From Streptomyces sp. CB02400 (GTDB lineage Bacteria; Actinomycetota; Actinomycetes; Streptomycetales; Streptomycetaceae), in NCBI RefSeq assembly GCF_001905725.1, contig NZ_LIWB01000013.1:124001-188000 (forward strand): a DNA stretch of 64,000 nucleotides, read 5' to 3'. The notes beneath the pieces are model-generated. The model did no database searches, was not told where the DNA came from, and was given only the letters and a program-made list of their open reading frames with translations. Below are positions 51,780 through 59,962 of the stretch, piece by piece (position 1 is the stretch's first letter; each line of letters begins with the position of its first letter). The translations under genes and the position numbers were made by a program.

Positions 51780-54533
51780 TCAGCGCACGCGGAGGATGCC
51801 GTGCGCACCGCGTTCCGCGTCGCTCATGATGTGCGTGACGAACGGGTAGTCGCCGGCCTCGGGCAGGGTCAGCTCGACGAACCCGCCCGACGCGGGGGCT
51901 AGATCGAGGATCTGCGCGCCGCCGCGTTCCGCACCGCCCGGCCGCAGGTCGTACGCGCCCTCACGGAACACCGTGTCGAACTGCCCGCCCACAACGTGGA
52001 AGGCACTGGGCACGTTCGGTCCGGCCGTCAGCACCCAGATCCGTACGCGCTCGCCGGTCTTCGCCGTCAGCGGGTCGTGGTCGTACTGGCTGGCGTACCC
52101 GTTGAAGGCGACCATGTCGGGTTCCTTGGCGTTCACCTTGTCGGCGTCGGCGGTGCCGTTCTGCTCGCCGAGGTAGAACTCCGACTGGACCAGGAGGTAT
52201 TCGCGGTCCACGCGCGGCAGGCCGGGCGGGTCGATGACGACGGCGCCGAACATGCCGTTGGCGATGTGCAGGGACATCGGCATGGTCGAGCAGTGGTACA
52301 TCCACACCCCGCTGCGGGTGGCCTTGAAGCGGTACGTCAGTGACTCGCCGGGCTGGATGGTGCGCATCGGTTCGTCCGGTGCCAGTGCCCCGGCGTGGAA
52401 GTCGACGGAGTGGCCGATGGTCCCGTCGTTGACGAGGGTGATCTCGAAGGTGTCTCCGACCCGGCCGCGCAGCACGGGCCCCGGGGCCGTTCCGTCAAAA
52501 GTCCACAGCGTCTGCCGTACGCCGGGGGCGACTTCGGCCTCCGCCTCCTTCACGGTGAGGGTCCGCCTGTGCACCTGGGGAGCGGATCCTTCGGCGGCGG
52601 ACGGCAGTTGGGCGTCGCGGGCGGTGAAGCCGTCGGCCGGTTCGGCCATCGGGTCGAAGGCGTCCGCGGCGGATTCGCCCGTGCCCTCGGATGCCGTCCC
52701 GCCGTGGTCGTGCGCGGTCTCCCCGTTCTCCCCGTTCTCCTCGCTCCCTTCCGACGTGGTACCGCCGTCACCGTCACCGGTGGCCCGTACCCCGAAGACC
52801 ATGCCCATCTGCCGGTGCCCGACCACCGAGCACCAGCCGTCGAGGTCCCGGCCGACGACGCCCGCGTCCAGCGTGGCCCGCTTCCCCGGGGCGATCCGGT
52901 CGGTGCGGGCGCCGGTCTCCAGCACCAGGTCGTGCGTGTCGGTACCGGTGTTGTGCAGTTCGATCACCAGACGGTCGCCCGCGGGCACGTCGACGGAGGC
53001 CGGGGAGAAGCGCATGTTCCGTACCGTCACCTCGACCGTGGTCGTGCGGCCGGTCGGCGTCACCTCCCCGCCGTCCGCGCTCGTGGCGGCGGACCGTTCC
53101 AGGATCGGCAGCGACCGCACGTCCGCCGCGCCGCCGCCCGCGACGGCCAGCATCACCACGGCGAGCCCGAAGGCCACGCCCCCGAGCACGCGGTGCGGGC
53201 GCGCCGGCGCCTCCGCGGGGGCCGGTCCGGGCGCGGGTACCGGCTCGGCCGCGGGGGCCGGTCCGGCCGTCCCCTTCCGGCGGTTCCGTATGCCCCGTAC
53301 GACCGTGAGCACCAGCAGGACGAGGAAGTACAGCAGCATCACCAGCAGCAGCACCGAGCAGATCACCCGGACCACGGACGGTACCGGGAGGACGCAGAGC
53401 AGCAGCGCGGTGTTGGTGACGGTCAGCCGGGCGGGCCAGGCCCGTTCGAGTCCGGCGGTGGCGGCGCGTACCGCCGTGGGGCCGCCGCCCAGGACCACGG
53501 GGACGAGGAAACCGAGGGCGCCGAGCAGCACCTGGGCGATCCAGCCGGCGGCGAGCGGGGCGGTGAGCAACGACGTACGCTCCCCCACCGTGATCCAGGA
53601 CGTCGTGGAGAGGAGGGTGCCGGCCAGGAACAGCAGTGCCCCCGCGAGCCAGAGGCTGCCCGCGGCCACCGACCAGGCGGCGAAGGAACGCGGGACCTTG
53701 GCCCGGGCCTCGCGCACCCAGGGGATGCCGGCGATCACCAGTCCGGCGGCGTGGACGACGACACCGGGAGCGGCCAGCGGCGGGGGGCCGAGCAGCGCGG
53801 CGGCGACGGCCGCGCCGAGCCCGGCGAGCAGCACGGGGAGGGCGCGGCGTCCGGCCCGTTCCGCGCCGTCCGCCACCCGGGTGCGCAGCATCGTCGGCCA
53901 CAGGGTGATCAGCGTTCCGGCCACGGTGAGGCCGACCCAGCCGAGCAGGTTGATCATCTCGTGTGCGAGCAGCAGCCGTTCCGGGAGGTCACCGCCGAGT
54001 TCGCCGCGGGCCATGACGACGCCCAGCGCGGCACCCACGGGCAGCAGGGCGGCGGCGGCTGTGTAGTAGCGCACGGTCATGGAGAACCGGCCGGGCAGGG
54101 CCCGCCGCAGCAGTCGTACCAGCCACACGGCGTGGGCGGTGACGGCGGCCGCGACCAGACAGCCGCCGACGAGCACGACGGGCCACCGGTCGGTGAACAT
54201 GCCGCCGATGACGGCGACGGCTCCGGCGTTCAGGCAGACCAGCCGCAGCGCGGCGGGGGCGCCCCGGTTCGCCTCCGGCAGCCGGAGCACGGACGCGGCG
54301 AAGTGCCCCGACCAGATGACGACGGCGTTGGTGACCGCCCCGAGCAGCAGGGTGTGGACGAGCAGCCAGAAGGCGTGCGGCAGGAAGTGGTGGGCGCTCC
54401 CGACCACGGCGAACAGCCCCAGCCAGACCACCACGACGGCGTTCACGCCGAGGTGCCACAGGGCGCGTGGTGAGCGTCCGGGCGGCTTCGGAGCGGGGCC
54501 GTTCGCCGTGGGGGAGGAGAGCTGCGTGGTCAC
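51780..54533 (-). CDS. nirK: Membrane-fused copper nitrite reductase with extra cupredoxin
   Basis: The product is 917 aa from GTG 54533. Residues ~1-430 hold about ten membrane segments with HEMINLLGWVGLTVAGTLIT and other His residues, similar to NnrS/cytochrome-like membrane modules. After a Pro/Ala linker and one more helix, a cupredoxin lies at ~490-590 with a type-1 copper set (HDLVLETG, then WCSVVGHRQMGM). A Gly/Glu/His linker leads to the two-domain copper nitrite reductase at ~640-917: HSVDFHAG, YHCSTMPMSLHIANGM (type-1 ligands and a type-2 His) and SAFHVVGGQFD. It would reduce nitrite to NO at the membrane. The gene overlaps the upstream NnrS-like gene (GTGA). Confidence 0.9.
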   Translation of the reverse strand: MTTQLSSPTANGPAPKPPGRSPRALWHLGVNAVVVVWLGLFAVVGSAHHFLPHAFWLLVHTLLLGAVTNAVVIWSGHFAASVLRLPEANRGAPAALRLVCLNAGAVAVIGGMFTDRWPVVLVGGCLVAAAVTAHAVWLVRLLRRALPGRFSMTVRYYTAAAALLPVGAALGVVMARGELGGDLPERLLLAHEMINLLGWVGLTVAGTLITLWPTMLRTRVADGAERAGRRALPVLLAGLGAAVAAALLGPPPLAAPGVVVHAAGLVIAGIPWVREARAKVPRSFAAWSVAAGSLWLAGALLFLAGTLLSTTSWITVGERTSLLTAPLAAGWIAQVLLGALGFLVPVVLGGGPTAVRAATAGLERAWPARLTVTNTALLLCVLPVPSVVRVICSVLLLVMLLYFLVLLVLTVVRGIRNRRKGTAGPAPAAEPVPAPGPAPAEAPARPHRVLGGVAFGLAVVMLAVAGGGAADVRSLPILERSAATSADGGEVTPTGRTTTVEVTVRNMRFSPASVDVPAGDRLVIELHNTGTDTHDLVLETGARTDRIAPGKRATLDAGVVGRDLDGWCSVVGHRQMGMVFGVRATGDGDGGTTSEGSEENGENGETAHDHGGTASEGTGESAADAFDPMAEPADGFTARDAQLPSAAEGSAPQVHRRTLTVKEAEAEVAPGVRQTLWTFDGTAPGPVLRGRVGDTFEITLVNDGTIGHSVDFHAGALAPDEPMRTIQPGESLTYRFKATRSGVWMYHCSTMPMSLHIANGMFGAVVIDPPGLPRVDREYLLVQSEFYLGEQNGTADADKVNAKEPDMVAFNGYASQYDHDPLTAKTGERVRIWVLTAGPNVPSAFHVVGGQFDTVFREGAYDLRPGGAERGGAQILDLAPASGGFVELTLPEAGDYPFVTHIMSDAERGAHGILRVR

Positions 54534-55684
54534 CGGGGGTTCCTCGAGTCGGCGGGGGTGGCGGAGGCGGCGCGTCGGCCGGCGGTCACCGACGCGGTCG
54601 CCGCCGTCAGGACGAACAGCAGGACCGCGGCGATGTTGAGCGCCCCGCCGAGCTGCCACGCCCCTCGGACGTCCCGCAGGTCGCCGACCACCACGCGCAG
54701 GGCGAGGGAGCCGTGCAGCAGCCAGGCCGCCACCGCGAGCCCGGAGTGGTAGGGCAGGGGGCGGCGCAGTACGGCCGGCAGGATCACCGGGGCGTGCGCC
54801 ATGATCATCGACATCACGAAGCCGAGGAACACGGCGTGCACCACGGCGTCGTAACGGCTCCCCTCGGCGACCGGGCCGCCCAGCAGCCACAGGGCGCCGG
54901 CGAGGCCCAGCCACGCGTACCCGGCGAGCAGGCACGCGGCGGAGAAGCGGGGCAGTCCCGTGGAACGCAGCAGCCGGCGGGCGACGTCGTGCACGACGAG
55001 CCAGGCGACCAGCGCGAGCAGGGCCGCGCCGAGCAGGAGCGTGCCGGTGGCCGGCCACATCAGGGTGGTGACGACGCCGGTGGCGACGGCGCCGACGCAG
55101 GCCAGGAAGGTTGGTTCCGCGCGGGGCGCCAGGAGGGCCACCCGGGCGAGTTCCAGCCGCTCGCCCGCGATGGTCAGCACGAGGAACGCGACCAGCCAGG
55201 GAAGCAGGCGCGGGACGTCGAGTCCGCCCAGCCACAGCAGTGCCGCGCCGAGCGCCGACACGGCGCCCGCCGCCTGGGCGAGCAGGGCGGCGCCCGGCTG
55301 CCGCTGCCAGAACCGCACGTACAGCGCGGTCAGTACGGCGGCCCCGGCGACGAGCAGCAGCCGCGGGACGGCAAGGTCCACGGGGGCGAGCAGCAGCAGC
55401 CCTCCGGCGCCGAGCGCGCCAGGTGCGAGGTAGGGCCACCGCCCGCCCAGCGCGACGGCCCGCTCCAACGCCACCAGCGTGCCGACGAAGCCCAGCACCA
55501 GCAGCACCCCGTGCACCTGGCGCAGACGGTCACTGGTGAACGGGGCGGGGAGCCCGAGCAGAACGAGAGCGGCATCGAGACCGGCGAGCAGACAGACACC
55601 GGCGGCCAGCAACAGGGGCGCACGGCGTGCGCCCACGCGCCGGGCGGCCGGGGTGACGGGGGTCACGGGGATCACGGGGATCAC
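54530..55684 (-). CDS. NnrS-like multi-pass membrane protein
   Basis: The product is 384 aa with about 12 hydrophobic segments (APLLLAAGVCLLAGLDAALV, RLRQVHGVLLVLGFVGTLVA, DAVVHAVFLGFVMSMIMAHA). Histidines within helices (VHAVFLGFVMSMIMAH, YHSG) suggest heme or metal binding, like the NnrS family that protects against NO. It starts at GTG 55684, overlapping the regulator's stop (GTGA), and ends overlapping the nitrite reductase start. Its position makes it part of a regulator - NnrS-like - NirK operon. Assignment to NnrS is by topology and context, with moderate certainty. Confidence 0.8.
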   Translation of the reverse strand: MIPVIPVTPVTPAARRVGARRAPLLLAAGVCLLAGLDAALVLLGLPAPFTSDRLRQVHGVLLVLGFVGTLVALERAVALGGRWPYLAPGALGAGGLLLLAPVDLAVPRLLLVAGAAVLTALYVRFWQRQPGAALLAQAAGAVSALGAALLWLGGLDVPRLLPWLVAFLVLTIAGERLELARVALLAPRAEPTFLACVGAVATGVVTTLMWPATGTLLLGAALLALVAWLVVHDVARRLLRSTGLPRFSAACLLAGYAWLGLAGALWLLGGPVAEGSRYDAVVHAVFLGFVMSMIMAHAPVILPAVLRRPLPYHSGLAVAAWLLHGSLALRVVVGDLRDVRGAWQLGGALNIAAVLLFVLTAATASVTAGRRAASATPADSRNPR

Positions 55685-56706
55685 GGGGTCTCCCCGGACT
55701 CGATGCCGCTCCGCCGCTCGGGGGCGGCGGCTGGCGGGGGGCCGGCGTCCGGCACGAGACCGGTATCCGGCACAGAGCCAGAGCCAGCGCCCGACGGTGC
55801 CCCGGCACCCGGCACGGGACCGCTGTCCGGCACAGGACCGGCATCCGACGGAGTTCCGGTGCCCGGCACGGGACCGACGCCCGGCACAGGACCGGCACCC
55901 GGCACAGGACCGGCACCCGGCACAGGACCGGCATCCAGCACGGGACCGCTGTCCGGCACAGGACCGGCATCCGACGGAGTTCCGGTGCCCGGCGCGAGGT
56001 CGACATCCGACCGGGTCCCGGCGCCCGGCGCAGGGTCCGTGTCCAGGTGGAGGCGGCAGGCGCCGGGTTCGGCGAAGGGCAGTAGTTCGATCTCCTGGGA
56101 GTTCTCGCCCAGGGCGCCGAGGGCGGCCCGGGCCAGTCCTTCGTGGACGCCGCAGATGACGCCGGGATGCTCACGGGCCGTCTCGACGAAGGGGCAGCGC
56201 GGCAGCCGTACTTCGCGCGCCTCCGCGTCGGCCTCCGGGGCGAAGCCGATCTCTCCGAGGAGGTCCAGCAGCCGTTCCCTCGCCTCCCTCGGATCCGCCG
56301 ACGGTTCCTGCCCGTCGGTCAGGACCCGCCCCCAGTCCTCGCCCGCGGCGAGGGCGTCCCCGCGCGGATCGGCGCTGGTACGGGCGATCCGCGCGGCCAG
56401 TACGGCGGCGAGCCCCGCGTACTCCCGCGCGGGGGACTCCTGCGGCGGGCGGGCCCGGTAGCGCCAGGCGGGACGGCCGCGCCCGGCGGGGGCGGACCGC
56501 TCGCGGGCGGCCAGACCGTCGTCCACCAGGGCGTCCAGGTGCTCGCGGACGGTGTTGACGTGCAGCGCGCACACCTGGGCGAGCGCGGTGGCGGTGACGG
56601 AACCGGACTGTCCGCGCAGGTACTGCAGGACACCGCGCCGCTGCCGGGAGAGCGGGACGCGGTGCGATCCGCTGCCGGGAAGCGGGCCGTTATTTTCCAC
56701 GGTCAT
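55681..56706 (-). CDS. ArsR/SufR-like HTH regulator with Pro/Gly-rich tail
   Basis: The product is 341 aa. A winged helix (RGVLQYLRGQSGSVTATALA, HVNTVREHLDALVDDGLAAR) is followed by a sensor domain with LPRCPFVETAREHPGVICGV and ACRLHL, three or four cysteines spaced as in the Fe-S cluster regulators of the SufR/metalloregulator group. NO or iron-sulfur sensing is inferred. Residues ~228-330 are degenerate GPVPGAG/GPVPDSG/GTGTPSDAG repeats, low-complexity and unusual for a repressor. ATG 56706 begins a natural N-terminus. It heads the operon with NnrS-like and nirK (GTGA overlap) and diverges from the hemerythrin gene. Confidence 0.85.
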   Translation of the reverse strand: MTVENNGPLPGSGSHRVPLSRQRRGVLQYLRGQSGSVTATALAQVCALHVNTVREHLDALVDDGLAARERSAPAGRGRPAWRYRARPPQESPAREYAGLAAVLAARIARTSADPRGDALAAGEDWGRVLTDGQEPSADPREARERLLDLLGEIGFAPEADAEAREVRLPRCPFVETAREHPGVICGVHEGLARAALGALGENSQEIELLPFAEPGACRLHLDTDPAPGAGTRSDVDLAPGTGTPSDAGPVPDSGPVLDAGPVPGAGPVPGAGPVPGVGPVPGTGTPSDAGPVPDSGPVPGAGAPSGAGSGSVPDTGLVPDAGPPPAAAPERRSGIESGETP

Positions 56707-56780
56707 GTCCGTACTATATTGCAGGCATCGGCCCGCGCCGTTCGGACGGGTCGTCGACGGCTGGAAGGAACGGCCCCCTG

Positions 56781-57563
56781 ATGAGCACTCTGACCCTCGC
56801 ATCGGACCCCAAGGACGCGGCGGCCGTCGAAGCCGTCGAGGCGCATCACGCCCAGCTGGCCGGTGAGCTGGCCGGACGGGTGGCCATGCTGGTCGCCGCG
56901 GCGGACCGCGACCCGGCCGCGGCCGACGAGGTCCGCGCCGGACTGGTCGCCTTCTGCGACCGGGACCTGCTCCCGCACGCGGTCGCCGAGGAAGGCACCC
57001 TCTACACCGCCGCCCGCGACCTGCCCGAGGCCCGTCTCCTCATCGACGGCATGCTCGCCGAGCACCGCAGGCTCACCGCCCTGGTCGACGCGCTGCGCGA
57101 GGCGGACTCCGCCGTACGGGCGGCTGCCGACGGCCGGGCCCTCCAGGTCCTGTTCGAGGAGCACCTGGCCAAGGAGAACGACCTCGTCCTGCCGCTGCTC
57201 GCCGGCGCCCCGGACATCTCACTGGCCGACCTGCTGGGCGGCATGCGCGAACTGCTCGGCGGCGGCGAGGAGGCCGCGGACGAGTCCACGGGCGGCGGCT
57301 GCGGCGGTACGTGCGGCTGCGGCGGATCGGACGACGCGGAGGTGCCCGAACTCGACGTCCGGGAAGTCCCGCACGCACTGCGGCACGCCACGGTCTTCGG
57401 CGCGCTCGGTGCCGTACCGGCCGGGCGGGCCATGGTGCTCGTGGCACCGCACGACCCGCTGCCGCTGCTGCGCCAGATCGAGGACCGGCACCCCGGTGTC
57501 TTCGCGGTGGACTACCAGCAGCGCGGCCCGGAGGCGTGGCGCCTGCTACTCACCCACCGCTGA
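56781..57563 (+). CDS. Hemerythrin-like and DUF2249 domain protein
   Basis: The product is 260 aa. Residues ~15-150 are a hemerythrin-like four-helix bundle with metal ligands in EAHHAQLAGELAG, LLPHAVAEEGTLYTA, LAEHRRLTALVD and LFEEHLAKENDLVLPLL. A Gly/Cys-rich linker (GGGCGGTCGCGG) leads to a C-terminal DUF2249 domain (ELDVREVPHALRHATVFGAL, PLPLLRQIEDRHPGVFAV). Such proteins bind O2 or NO at a di-iron site and act in nitrosative stress. ATG 56781 has a GGAAGGA-type site. It is divergent from the Fe-S-type regulator over 74 bp. Confidence 0.92.
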   Translation: MSTLTLASDPKDAAAVEAVEAHHAQLAGELAGRVAMLVAAADRDPAAADEVRAGLVAFCDRDLLPHAVAEEGTLYTAARDLPEARLLIDGMLAEHRRLTALVDALREADSAVRAAADGRALQVLFEEHLAKENDLVLPLLAGAPDISLADLLGGMRELLGGGEEAADESTGGGCGGTCGCGGSDDAEVPELDVREVPHALRHATVFGALGAVPAGRAMVLVAPHDPLPLLRQIEDRHPGVFAVDYQQRGPEAWRLLLTHR

Positions 57564-57636
57564 GCCCACGCCGAACTTCCGTGCCGGTCCCGGACGTTAC
57601 AGGTTTCAACCGGGCATCCGGGGCCAGTCGGAAAGT

Positions 57637-57930
57637 ATGTCCCCTCGATATCGCACTGGTTCCAACTCCGCAGGGACGGTCGTCGCGGTGATCGCGGACA
57701 TCATGGCCGTCATCCTCGGACTCTGGATTCTGATGTACCTGCTGGACGCCAACCGGGGCAACGACCTGGTGCAGTTCGTCCACGACGCGGCCAACTGGCT
57801 GGCCACCTGGTCACGTGACCTCTTCACGTTCGACGAAGCCTGGGCCCGCGTGGTCGCCGGCTACGGACTCGCCGCCGTCGTCTACCTCTTCATCGGCCAC
57901 GCCATCGCCGGACGGCTGCGCCGGTACTGA
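57637..57930 (+). CDS. Small two-helix membrane protein
   Basis: The product is 97 aa with two hydrophobic segments (TVVAVIADIMAVILGLWILM and VVAGYGLAAVVYLFIGHAIA) and a basic end GRLRRY. The region between (RGNDLVQFVHDAANWLATWS) is amphipathic. It is a common Streptomyces small membrane protein of unknown function. ATG 57637 has only a weak ribosome site (GGAAAG). A broken second copy of its last third lies directly downstream. No link to the hemerythrin gene beyond adjacency is seen. Confidence 0.8.
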   Translation: MSPRYRTGSNSAGTVVAVIADIMAVILGLWILMYLLDANRGNDLVQFVHDAANWLATWSRDLFTFDEAWARVVAGYGLAAVVYLFIGHAIAGRLRRY

Positions 57931-57960
57931 GCCACCCCCGGCCCCGGACACCACGCCCGA

Positions 57961-58109
57961 CTGGTCACGTGACCCGGGGGTCTGGGGGCGCCCCCAGTGA
58001 ACACAGCACCTTCGACGAGGCGTGGGCCCGCGCGGTCGCCGGCTACGGGCTCGCCGCCGTCGTCCGCCTCTTCATCGGCCACGCCGTCACCGGGCGGCTG
58101 CGCCGGTAC
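57961..58109 (+). pseudogene. Truncated tandem copy of the small membrane-protein gene
   Basis: From CTGGTCACGTGACC the sequence repeats 57807-57930, and the encoded TFDEAWARAVAGYGLAAVVR and FIGHAVTGRLRRY match the parent with few changes. A block of about 29 bp is inserted that contains the perfect palindrome CTGGGGGCGCCCCCAG (57982-57997). The first two thirds and the stop are missing, and the frame continues into antisense of the next gene. Confidence 0.8.
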
Positions 58110-58130
58110 CGAGGCGGTCGTCCGGTCGGC

Positions 58131-59207
58131 TCAGGCGAGCGAGCAGCAGTCGGGGTCCAGCCCCCTGGGCAGGTGGTCGCCGCCGAACACCGCGCAGGTG
58201 GCCTCGTGGCCGCCGAGGGCGGCGACCGCCAGGAGCAGTGAACCGGCGGTCCAGGTGGTCAGTTCGCGCGGCCAGATCGCGTCGTCGTCGAAGACGTAGC
58301 CCGTCCAGTACAGGCCGGTCTCCGGATCGCGCAGGTGCTGGATCGACTGGAGCACCTCCAGCGCGCGGTCGGACTCGCCCATCGCCCAGAGGGCCAGGGC
58401 GAGTTCGGCCGACTCGCCGCCCGTCACCCACGGGTTGGGCACCACACAGCGCACCCCGAGCCCGGGGACGACGAAACGGTCCCAGCCCTCCTCGATACGG
58501 GACTTGGCCTCCGCGCCGGTGAGCGCGCCGCCGAGCACCGGGTAGTACCAGTCCATGGAGTAGCGGTCCTTGTCGAGGAACCGCTCCGGGTGGTGCCGGA
58601 TCGCGTGCCGCAGCGCGCCCGCCGCCAACTCCCAGTCCGGCTGCGGCTCTTCGCGCTGCTCGGCGACGGCCAGCGCGCAGCGCAGCGCGTGGTGGACGGA
58701 GGAGGAGCCGGTGAGCAGCGCGTCCGCGGTGGGCGTGCCGTCGTCGTCGCGCCGCCAGCCGATTTGCCCGCCGGGCTGCTGCAGCCGCAGCACGAACTCC
58801 ACCGCCGCGCACACCACGGGCCACATGCGGTCCAGGAACGTGTCGTCGCCGGTGGAGAGGTAGTGGTGCCACACCCCGACCGCGATGTAGGCGACGAAGT
58901 TGGTCTCCCGGCCCCGGTCGGTGACGTCGAGCGGGTCGCCGTCGGCGTAGGCCGCGTACCAGGAGCCGTCCGCCAACTGGTGCCGGGCCAGCCACAGATA
59001 GGCCCGTTCGGCGGCGGCGTGCTCGCCCGCCGTGTCCAGGGCCATCGCGGCCTCGACGTGGTCCCACGGGTCGAGGTGGTGCCCCCGGAACCAGGGGATC
59101 GCCCCGTCCTCCCGCTGCACCGCGAGGATGCCGGCGACGGTCGCGGCGGCCTGGCCGGCCGTGAGGACCCCGGGCAGGACCAGGTGTTCGGTCCGGGGGG
59201 TCGTCAC
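58131..59207 (-). CDS. Prenyltransferase/squalene-oxidase-type alpha/alpha toroid protein
   Basis: The product is 358 aa starting at GTG 59207. It has the helical-repeat toroid pattern with QREDGAIPWFRGHHLDPWDH, RAYLWLARHQLADGSWYAAY and RLQQPGGQIGWRRDDDGT, giving QW-like motifs, and ends DCCSLA. Annotated relatives are called prenyltransferases, but the DxDD cyclase motif is not seen, so glycoside processing or scaffold roles are possible (FRGHHLDPWDHVEAA also resembles glucoamylase-like proteins). It is the last gene of the GT-MT-toroid operon, overlapping the methyltransferase stop by GTGA. Confidence 0.85.
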   Translation of the reverse strand: MTTPRTEHLVLPGVLTAGQAAATVAGILAVQREDGAIPWFRGHHLDPWDHVEAAMALDTAGEHAAAERAYLWLARHQLADGSWYAAYADGDPLDVTDRGRETNFVAYIAVGVWHHYLSTGDDTFLDRMWPVVCAAVEFVLRLQQPGGQIGWRRDDDGTPTADALLTGSSSVHHALRCALAVAEQREEPQPDWELAAGALRHAIRHHPERFLDKDRYSMDWYYPVLGGALTGAEAKSRIEEGWDRFVVPGLGVRCVVPNPWVTGGESAELALALWAMGESDRALEVLQSIQHLRDPETGLYWTGYVFDDDAIWPRELTTWTAGSLLLAVAALGGHEATCAVFGGDHLPRGLDPDCCSLA

Positions 59208-59962
59208 GTGGCGTCCGCCTCGGCCCCGGCCCCGGCCGCGGCGCGCGGCAGGTGCGGCTTGGTCGCGTACGCCACGAAGCTCTTGCCGATCAGCGGGTTC
59301 AGCGCCTGCTCCGCGACCCGGGTGGCCAGCGGCTTCTTCATGATGTCCCAGACCAGCAGCTTGTGGTACGCCCGTACCGGCAGCGCCTTGTCGTTGTCCA
59401 CGCCGAACGCGCACTTCAGCCACCAGTACGGCGAGTGCAGCGCGTGCGCGTGATGACTGCCGTACGGCCGCAGGCCCGCCTCGCGGATCTTCGCCAGCAG
59501 TTCGTCCGCCTTGTAGATGCGGATGTGGCCGCCCTCGACCTCGTGGTAGGCGTCGGACAGCGTCCAGCACACCTTCTCCGGGCCGTAGCGCGGCACGGTG
59601 ACGGCGATCCGGCCGCCGGGCCTGAGCACGCGCACCATCTCGGCGAGGACGCCCTTGTCGTCCGGGATGTGCTCCATCACCTCGGAGATGATGACGACGT
59701 CGAAGGACTCGTCGGGGAAGGGCAGGGCGAGGGCGTCGCCCTCCATGGCGGTGGCGGTGGCCCCGGCGGGTGCCTCCCCGGCCTCCTTCATCGCCGCGAA
59801 CCACTTGGCGACCTCGCGGATCTCCTCGCCGTTCCGGTCCAGCGCCACGACCTGCGCGCCGCGCCGGTAGCACTCGAAGGCGTGCCGGCCGGCCCCGCAG
59901 CCGAGGTCCAGGACGCGGTCGCCCGGGGCGAGCGGGAACCGGGAGAAGTCGACGGTCAGCAC
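59204..59962 (-). CDS. Class I SAM methyltransferase
   Basis: The product is 252 aa from GTG 59962. It is a Methyltransf_11/25-type enzyme: DRVLDLGCGAGRHAFECYRR (motif I), VVALDRNGEEI (II), ESFDVVIISEVMEHIPDDKG (IV) and LRPGGRIAVTVPRYGPEKV (post V). The C-terminal part (YHKLLVWDIMKKPLATRVAE, LNPLIGKSFVAYATKP) is characteristic of this operon type in actinobacteria. The acceptor is unknown, likely the product of the adjacent glycosyltransferase. It overlaps that gene by 7 bp and the toroid gene by 4 bp. Confidence 0.92.
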   Translation of the reverse strand: MLTVDFSRFPLAPGDRVLDLGCGAGRHAFECYRRGAQVVALDRNGEEIREVAKWFAAMKEAGEAPAGATATAMEGDALALPFPDESFDVVIISEVMEHIPDDKGVLAEMVRVLRPGGRIAVTVPRYGPEKVCWTLSDAYHEVEGGHIRIYKADELLAKIREAGLRPYGSHHAHALHSPYWWLKCAFGVDNDKALPVRAYHKLLVWDIMKKPLATRVAEQALNPLIGKSFVAYATKPHLPRAAAGAGAEADAT

